Shown here one piece after another: positions 59,400-64,000 of a stretch of DNA of 64,000 nucleotides. Both the position numbers and the translations under genes were made by a program. This DNA is from Paractinoplanes toevensis (lineage in GTDB: Bacteria > Actinomycetota > Actinomycetes > Mycobacteriales > Micromonosporaceae): assembly GCF_018332695.1 (NCBI RefSeq), contig NZ_BOQN01000095.1, positions 1 through 64,000 on the forward strand, given 5' to 3'. Below the pieces are notes generated by a model. The model made no database searches and was not told the origin of the DNA. It was given only the letters and a program-made list of their open reading frames with translations. Position 1 is the first letter of the stretch. The number at the start of each line of letters is the position of its first letter.

Positions 59400-60862
59400 C
59401 GCCCCGAGCGTTACCGTCCGGGCTCGCCACCGCGCTCGTCTTCTTCGCCAGCGGTGCCGTACTGGTCCTGGAGATCGTGGCGCTGCGGCTCGTCGGGCCC
59501 TACGTCGGCGTCACCCTGCAGGTGAGCAGCTCGGTCATCGGGATCTCGCTGGCCGCCATCGCGTACGGAACATGGCTCGGCGGCCGCCTCGCCGACCGGT
59601 TCGACCCGCGCGCCCTGCTGGCCCCGGCCCTGCTGCTGGCCGCCATCGGTACGGCCGTCACCCTGCCGCTGGTCCGCTACGGCGGCGAGCTCCTGCGCGG
59701 CGGGGCCGCACCGGCCGTCCTCCTGCTCGCCGCGATGGCCGTCTTCCTGCCCGCGTTCCTGCTCTCCACGATCACCCCGATGGTGGTAAAGCTGCAGCTC
59801 AGCGACCTGGACCGGACAGGTTCGGTGGTCGGGCGCCTGTCCAGCGTGGGGACCCTCGGCGCGATCACGGCGACGCTCGCCACCGGGTTCATCTTCGTGG
59901 CGGCGCTGCCCACCAACTGGATCATCCTCTGCCTGGCCGCGCTGCTGGCCGTCGGCGGGCTCACCCTGGCCGGGTGGCTGCGGCGGGACCTGCCCGGACA
60001 GCCCCGCACCCGGGCGGTGCTGGTCAGCGTCGGGCTGGTCGGGGCCGGTCTCGGGGCGGTCGGGCCGACACCGTGCGACGTCGAGACGGCTTATCACTGC
60101 GCGCGCGTCGATCGAGACCCGGCGGTGCCCGGTGGGCGGACCCTGATCCTGAACTCGGCCCGGCACTCGTACGTCGACCTGGCCGACCCGAAACACCTCG
60201 AGTTCGCGTACGTCCAATGGATCGCCGCCGTGGCGGACGTGCTCGCTCCCCGCGACGCGCTGCACCTCGGCGGTGGCGGATTCACCCTGCCGGGCTATCT
60301 GCGGCAGACCCGGCCCGGCATTCAGCAGCAGGTCGTCGAGCTCGACGGCGGTCTCGTCGACCTCGACAAGCGCGAGCTGGGCCTGGTCACCGGGCCGGAC
60401 CTGCGCGTTCGGGTCGGTGACGCCCGGGTCGGCCTGGCCGCCCAGCCCGACTCCTCCTACGACCTGGTGGTCGGGGACGCGTTCGGCTACCTGGTGGTGC
60501 CGTGGCACCTTTCGACCCGCGAGATGATGTCGGACGTCGCCCGGGTCGTCCGGCCCGGCGGCATCTACACGCAGAACGTGATCGACTACCCGCCCGACCG
60601 TTTCCTCAAGGCCGAGCTGGCCACCGTCGCCGCGGTCTTCCCGCACGTGGCGCTGATCGCGCCGCCCGACGCCCTGGCCGGAGAACGCGGCTCCAACTTC
60701 GTGATCGTGGCGTCCAAGAGTCCGCTGCCGCTCGCCGCGATCCGCGCGGGGCTGGTGGGGCTGCCGGAGCCGGTGACACTGCAGGACGGTCCCGGGTTCG
60801 CCGGGGATGCCCGGGTGCTGACCGACGACTACGCCCCAGTTGACCAGCTTCTGACCTTCTGA
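59396..60862 (+). CDS. Fused MFS-like membrane domain and spermidine synthase
   Basis: The 488-residue protein has about seven to eight TM helices in its first half (ALVFFASGAVLVLEIVALRLVGP). The second half is an aminopropyltransferase-like Rossmann domain (ALHLGGGGFTLPGYLRQ, VVELDGGLVDLDKRELGL, DLVVGDAFGYL). The genomic label is fused MFS/spermidine synthase. Polyamine synthesis by such fusions is not proven, and the domain may act on another methyl or aminopropyl acceptor. The GTG overlaps the preceding stop. Confidence 0.9.
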   Translation: MTPRALPSGLATALVFFASGAVLVLEIVALRLVGPYVGVTLQVSSSVIGISLAAIAYGTWLGGRLADRFDPRALLAPALLLAAIGTAVTLPLVRYGGELLRGGAAPAVLLLAAMAVFLPAFLLSTITPMVVKLQLSDLDRTGSVVGRLSSVGTLGAITATLATGFIFVAALPTNWIILCLAALLAVGGLTLAGWLRRDLPGQPRTRAVLVSVGLVGAGLGAVGPTPCDVETAYHCARVDRDPAVPGGRTLILNSARHSYVDLADPKHLEFAYVQWIAAVADVLAPRDALHLGGGGFTLPGYLRQTRPGIQQQVVELDGGLVDLDKRELGLVTGPDLRVRVGDARVGLAAQPDSSYDLVVGDAFGYLVVPWHLSTREMMSDVARVVRPGGIYTQNVIDYPPDRFLKAELATVAAVFPHVALIAPPDALAGERGSNFVIVASKSPLPLAAIRAGLVGLPEPVTLQDGPGFAGDARVLTDDYAPVDQLLTF

Positions 60863-60889
60863 AGCCGGCCGGGTCGCCTTCTGAGGCGT

Positions 60890-60929
60890 GTCTGGTCACC
60901 TTTGGTCGCGTCTGGTCGCCTTTGGTCGT
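60890..60929 (+). repeat. 20-bp tandem duplication
   Basis: GTCTGGTC-A/G-CCTTTGGTCG occurs twice in tandem (18 of 20 identical) in the 145-base gap before the kinase gene. It may be an operator or simple slippage. Confidence 0.6.
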
Positions 60930-61007
60930 GCCCAGGGTTCGCCAGGAAAGCGACTGGGTTTTCCCGTGCTGCGTCGGGCGGGCCGGACCTCGGGTCACAA
61001 TCGGCAG

Positions 61008-62786
61008 ATGGGGCGGACAGGGCGAAACGGTCAGGATGCCCCGCGTCGCATCGCCGGACGGTACCGGCTCCTCGAGAAGCTCGGCACCGGCGGCATGTCG
61101 GAGGTCTGGCGCGGCTACGACGAGACGCTGGGCCGGCCGGTCGCCGTCAAGGTGCTGTCCCCGCGGCTCGCCGACGACCAGAGCTTTCGCGACCGGCTGA
61201 AGCAGGAGGCACTGGCCGCCGCCCGGCTCGTCCACCCGCACATCACCGGCATCTTCGACTTCGGCGAGTCACCGCTCTCGGCCGAGGTCACCGTCCCGTA
61301 CGTGGTGATGGAACTCAACGACGGTGAGTCGGTCGCCGCCCGCCTCTCCCGGGCCGGCCCCCTGCCCTGGCGGGAGGCGGTCACCGTCGCCGTCGAGGTG
61401 GCGTCCGCCCTGGCCACCGCCCATGCCCGCGGGGTCGTGCACCGCGACGTGACCCCCGCGAACGTGATGCTGACCGGGGCCGGCGCCAAAGTGGTCGACT
61501 TCGGCATCTCGGCGATAGTCGGCGAACGTGACGCGGCCCCCGACGGCAGCCTGCTCGGCACCCCCGCCTACCTGGCCCCCGAACGACTCGGCGGTGCCCA
61601 CGTCGCGGCCGCCACCGACGTGTACGCGCTCGGCCTGCTCCTGTACCGCGCGCTGACCGGCCGCCTGCCCTGGCCCGCCGAGAACACCGCCGAAGCCCTC
61701 CGCGCCCACCTGTACGCCGACCCCGCCCCGCTGCCCGACCTCGCGGAAATGCCGTCCGAGGTCGGTTCACTCTGCCTTCGGTGCCTGGCCAAGGACCCGT
61801 CGGATCGTCCCGGCGCGGCCGAGGCGGCCCGAACCCTGGCCACCACGCTCGGTCTCCAGCCCGTCCTTCCGCCTCCGCGCCCCTGTCCCGACGACGCTGC
61901 ACCACCGATCCGCGCCTCCGCCGCCGCCCGCTTTTCCACCCGGCATCCCGCCGCCGGCTCTGCGGTCCCGGCCGTCGCGTTTGCCGGCGGCGCCCGGCGG
62001 CTGCCGGCCTCGATGAGCCTGTTGCGGCTGCGGGCGGGGCTCAAGCTCGGCGGATGGTTGCATTTGGGCGGGGCCCGGCCTCTCGGCGGTGGCCTCTTCG
62101 CCGGTGCGAGCGTGACCCGCCGCCGCGCCCTCCTGGCGAGCCGGCACCGTGTGCAGGCCGCGCTGATCACCGCGACGCTGCTGGGCGCGGCCGGCGTCGG
62201 CTGGGCGGCGAGTCGCGAGTCGCCGACCGCGGAACAGGCCCAGGCCGCCGGCGCCGGCCCGGCCTCCGCAGCCGGTCCGACGAACGCCCCCTGCGTAGTC
62301 CGCTACCAGCTGAAACGAGACTCCGGCCGAGAGTACGAGGCGCTGCTGACGGTCTCCACCACCGCCGACCTCGGCCGCGATCCGTGGCGGGTGGCCTTCG
62401 TCTATCCTGGCTCCCAGCGGCTGACCGGATATCCGAAAGCGGTCGCCCAGAAGGGCCGCAAGGTGTTCGCCAAGGGCCGCGGCCAGCAGCGTACGTTCTG
62501 GCTGCGCGGCGACTACCGCGGCTACAACCCGCTGCCGCTCGCGTTCACCCTGGACGGCCGGCGATGCCGCGCCGAGGTGATGGGCGGCACCACCCGGGAA
62601 GTCAGCGAGGCTGCCGGCACCGAGAAAACCCAGCGGGCGGTCGGCGGCACCAAACGCAACCGGCCGCCCCGCAACAGCGGAGCGCCCCGAAAACGCGTCC
62701 AACGCCCGCAGCCCGCGTCCCCGGCCTCGCCGCCAACGCTGCCGCCGGTGGCCCGCAAGGGCACAGGCTTCTCCCTGGCGCTGTGA
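61008..62786 (+). CDS. Receptor-like Ser/Thr kinase with CBM2-like ectodomain
   Basis: The 592-residue protein has a Hanks-type kinase domain at 17-285: GTGGMSEV, K48 in VAVKVL, HRDVTPAN at 145-152, DFG at 164-166 and YLAPER. A TM helix lies at about 382-401. The outer segment 429-520 begins and ends with Cys (C429, C520). It has the CBM2 pattern: W in DPWRVAFVYPG, FWLRGDYRGYNPLPLAFTLDGRRC. A basic Pro/Ala tail follows. The catalytic loop has Thr where Lys is usual (HRDVTP for HRDVKP). It may sense cellulose or chitin. The ATG at 61008 is the first that avoids the low-complexity upstream frame. Confidence 0.9.
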   Translation: MGRTGRNGQDAPRRIAGRYRLLEKLGTGGMSEVWRGYDETLGRPVAVKVLSPRLADDQSFRDRLKQEALAAARLVHPHITGIFDFGESPLSAEVTVPYVVMELNDGESVAARLSRAGPLPWREAVTVAVEVASALATAHARGVVHRDVTPANVMLTGAGAKVVDFGISAIVGERDAAPDGSLLGTPAYLAPERLGGAHVAAATDVYALGLLLYRALTGRLPWPAENTAEALRAHLYADPAPLPDLAEMPSEVGSLCLRCLAKDPSDRPGAAEAARTLATTLGLQPVLPPPRPCPDDAAPPIRASAAARFSTRHPAAGSAVPAVAFAGGARRLPASMSLLRLRAGLKLGGWLHLGGARPLGGGLFAGASVTRRRALLASRHRVQAALITATLLGAAGVGWAASRESPTAEQAQAAGAGPASAAGPTNAPCVVRYQLKRDSGREYEALLTVSTTADLGRDPWRVAFVYPGSQRLTGYPKAVAQKGRKVFAKGRGQQRTFWLRGDYRGYNPLPLAFTLDGRRCRAEVMGGTTREVSEAAGTEKTQRAVGGTKRNRPPRNSGAPRKRVQRPQPASPASPPTLPPVARKGTGFSLAL

Positions 62787-62808
62787 GGTTCCGGGCTAGG
62801 GTCGGATC

Positions 62809-63534
62809 ATGTCGAGACTTGCGGTGGTGACCGGAGGCGGAACGGGAATCGGCCGGGCGACGGCCGGCATGCTGGCCGGGGAGGGATACGACGTCATCAT
62901 CGTCGGGCGTCGCCCCGAGGTGCTGACCGACGCGGTGAAGTGGATCGGTCCGCAGGCCACCGCGGTCACCGCCGACGTCTCCGACCCGGCCCAGATCACC
63001 AGGGTGGTGGAGGCGGTCGGCGACCGCCCGGTGGACGTCCTGGTCAACAACGCCGGCGCGTTCATCTCCGGCGACGACTCCACACTCGACGAGGTGGCCG
63101 CCCGCTGGCACGCCACCCTCGACTCCAACGTGCTCACCGCGGTGCTGATGACCACGGCCCTGCTCCCGTCGCTGCGCCGCCCCGGTGGCCGCATCATCCT
63201 GACCAGCTCGATCGCCGCCCAGCGAGGCGGCGGGGGCGCATATTCGGCGGCGAAGGCGGCGCTGCACGGCTATGTCCTGGACTTGGCGACGCAGCTCGGC
63301 GAGTCCGGCATCACGGCCAACGTGATCTCACCCGGTTACATCACCGACAGCGAGTTCTTCGACGGCCGGATGACCCCCGAGGGCCACGAGCGCCGAGTGA
63401 ACGCCAGCCTGCTCAAGCGCTCCGGCACCCCCGACGAGATAGCCGAGGCGGTCCGCTGGCTGGCCGGCCCGGGCGGCAGCTTCGTAACCGCCCAGATCAT
63501 CAACGTGAACGGCGGCACCGTCCTGGGCCGATGA
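62809..63534 (+). CDS. SDR oxidoreductase
   Basis: The 241-residue classical SDR has TGGGTGIGRATAGMLAG, VLVNNAGAFISGDD and S-x12-Y-x3-K in ILTSSIAAQRGGGGAYSAAKAAL. NVISPGYITDSEFF follows, similar to 3-oxoacyl-ACP reductases. Substrate is open. It starts 22 bases after the kinase gene and may be on the same transcript. It converges with the DUF3052 gene, with 3 bases between the stops. Confidence 0.92.
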   Translation: MSRLAVVTGGGTGIGRATAGMLAGEGYDVIIVGRRPEVLTDAVKWIGPQATAVTADVSDPAQITRVVEAVGDRPVDVLVNNAGAFISGDDSTLDEVAARWHATLDSNVLTAVLMTTALLPSLRRPGGRIILTSSIAAQRGGGGAYSAAKAALHGYVLDLATQLGESGITANVISPGYITDSEFFDGRMTPEGHERRVNASLLKRSGTPDEIAEAVRWLAGPGGSFVTAQIINVNGGTVLGR

Positions 63535-63537
63535 GGC

Positions 63538-63936
63538 TTATTTGCCGCCGCCGGTGAAGCGACCCTCGCCCTCGCGGTTGGCCCGGAAGCGCAGCCCCGA
63601 CCAGCGGTCGTCGATGGCGACCTGACCGCAGGGCCGCATGTCGAAGTCGGCGACGATCGGCCACAGGCTGTCGCGGTTGATGTCGGCCTTGTTGCCCTTG
63701 GGATAGGCCACCCAGAACACACCCGGCTTGGCCAGATCGGCGGTGTGCTCCTCGAGAAGCTTGCGAGCACTCGCCGCATCCTCGGCGAAGACCACCGCGG
63801 TGCTCGCGGTAGCCAGTGTCTCCACTTCGCGCACGCCCTCAGGCATCGGCGTGAGCAACGACAGCCGCCCCGGGTCGGACAGCCACACGGTCGAGTGCGG
63901 CTTGATCAGCAGCTTCTCGGCAATCGTCTTCGACAT
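63538..63936 (-). CDS. DUF3052 family protein
   Basis: The 132-residue cytosolic protein begins MSKTIAEKLLIKPHSTVWLSDP and contains FWVAYPKGNKADINRDSLWPIV and AIDDRWSGLRFRAN, the DUF3052 signature. The family is widespread in actinobacteria, without an assigned biochemical role. ATG at 63936. Confidence 0.9.
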   Translation of the reverse strand: MSKTIAEKLLIKPHSTVWLSDPGRLSLLTPMPEGVREVETLATASTAVVFAEDAASARKLLEEHTADLAKPGVFWVAYPKGNKADINRDSLWPIVADFDMRPCGQVAIDDRWSGLRFRANREGEGRFTGGGK

Positions 63937-64000
63937 ACCCCGAGCCTTACACCGACAAATTTTGTTGTCAAGGTTTTCCGCTGAGTCCGATGCGTTCCCC

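Noticed and set aside
1..64000. tRNA/rRNA genes, CRISPR arrays, insertion sequences, phage attachment sites
   Set aside because: None was seen: no cloverleaf-like stretch ending in CCA, no regularly spaced repeats of CRISPR type and no transposase or integrase motifs. A tRNAscan and IS search would be needed to be certain.

Overview
The window looks like chromosomal DNA of a high-GC actinomycete, most probably Micromonosporaceae (Actinoplanes-like). This is inferred from the very high GC, the frequent GTG starts and 4-bp stop/start overlaps, and families typical of actinomycetes: SARP, Rpf, the DUF574 (PF04672) methyltransferase, DUF3040, DUF3052, a mycothiol-linked Rv2466c-like protein and CelR-type cellulase boxes. 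I see no rRNA, tRNA, insertion sequence, prophage or CRISPR array.

Layout. 1-0.8 kb: 5' part of ctaD (minus strand). 1-6.8 kb: a LuxR/TIR-STAND pair divergent from a SARP-STAND regulator. 7-15 kb: a plant-polymer and surface region with a damaged pectate lyase, a two-component system next to small exported proteins, a GH5 cellulase with a duplicated N-terminal domain under a CelR-type box, and a receptor-like Ser/Thr kinase with a lectin ectodomain that carries an in-frame TAG. 15-17.7 kb: a drug-efflux MFS gene divergent from a TetR/Rv2466c-like operon. 18-25 kb: a coupled surface-polysaccharide cluster (two GT2, a polytopic protein, a flippase, a GT14-like enzyme). 25-29.4 kb: flavin redox enzymes, a TetR and a methyltransferase. 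29.7-39.6 kb: mixed housekeeping and regulatory genes, including a DedA-PAP2 fusion and an Rpf gene behind a ydaO (c-di-AMP) riboswitch. 39.8-43.3 kb: GT2-GtrA and GT39 membrane glycosyltransferases. 43.4-44.7 kb: DAHP synthase behind what reads as a classical attenuator, with a Trp/Tyr/Trp/Phe leader peptide. 44.7-47 kb: an OmpR-type two-component system. 47-53 kb: a secreted glycosidase-like protein, TPR and Smr proteins and an M28 peptidase. 53.5-58.3 kb: a tightly overlapping signalling operon (REC-PP2C, CHASE3 kinase, Rcp1-like REC, IMPase, SDR). 58.4-63.9 kb: an exported cell-wall peptidase-like protein, an MFS/spermidine-synthase fusion, a second receptor kinase with a CBM2-like ectodomain, an SDR and DUF3052.

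Functional themes. One theme is sensing and degrading plant polysaccharide: the pectate lyase, the cellulase, the LacI-family boxes and two kinases whose outer domains resemble carbohydrate-binding modules. Another is envelope construction. The observations I would check first are the DAHP synthase attenuator, the two carbohydrate-domain kinases (one with an amber codon in the activation segment), the paired STAND regulators and the compensated frameshift in the pectate lyase.
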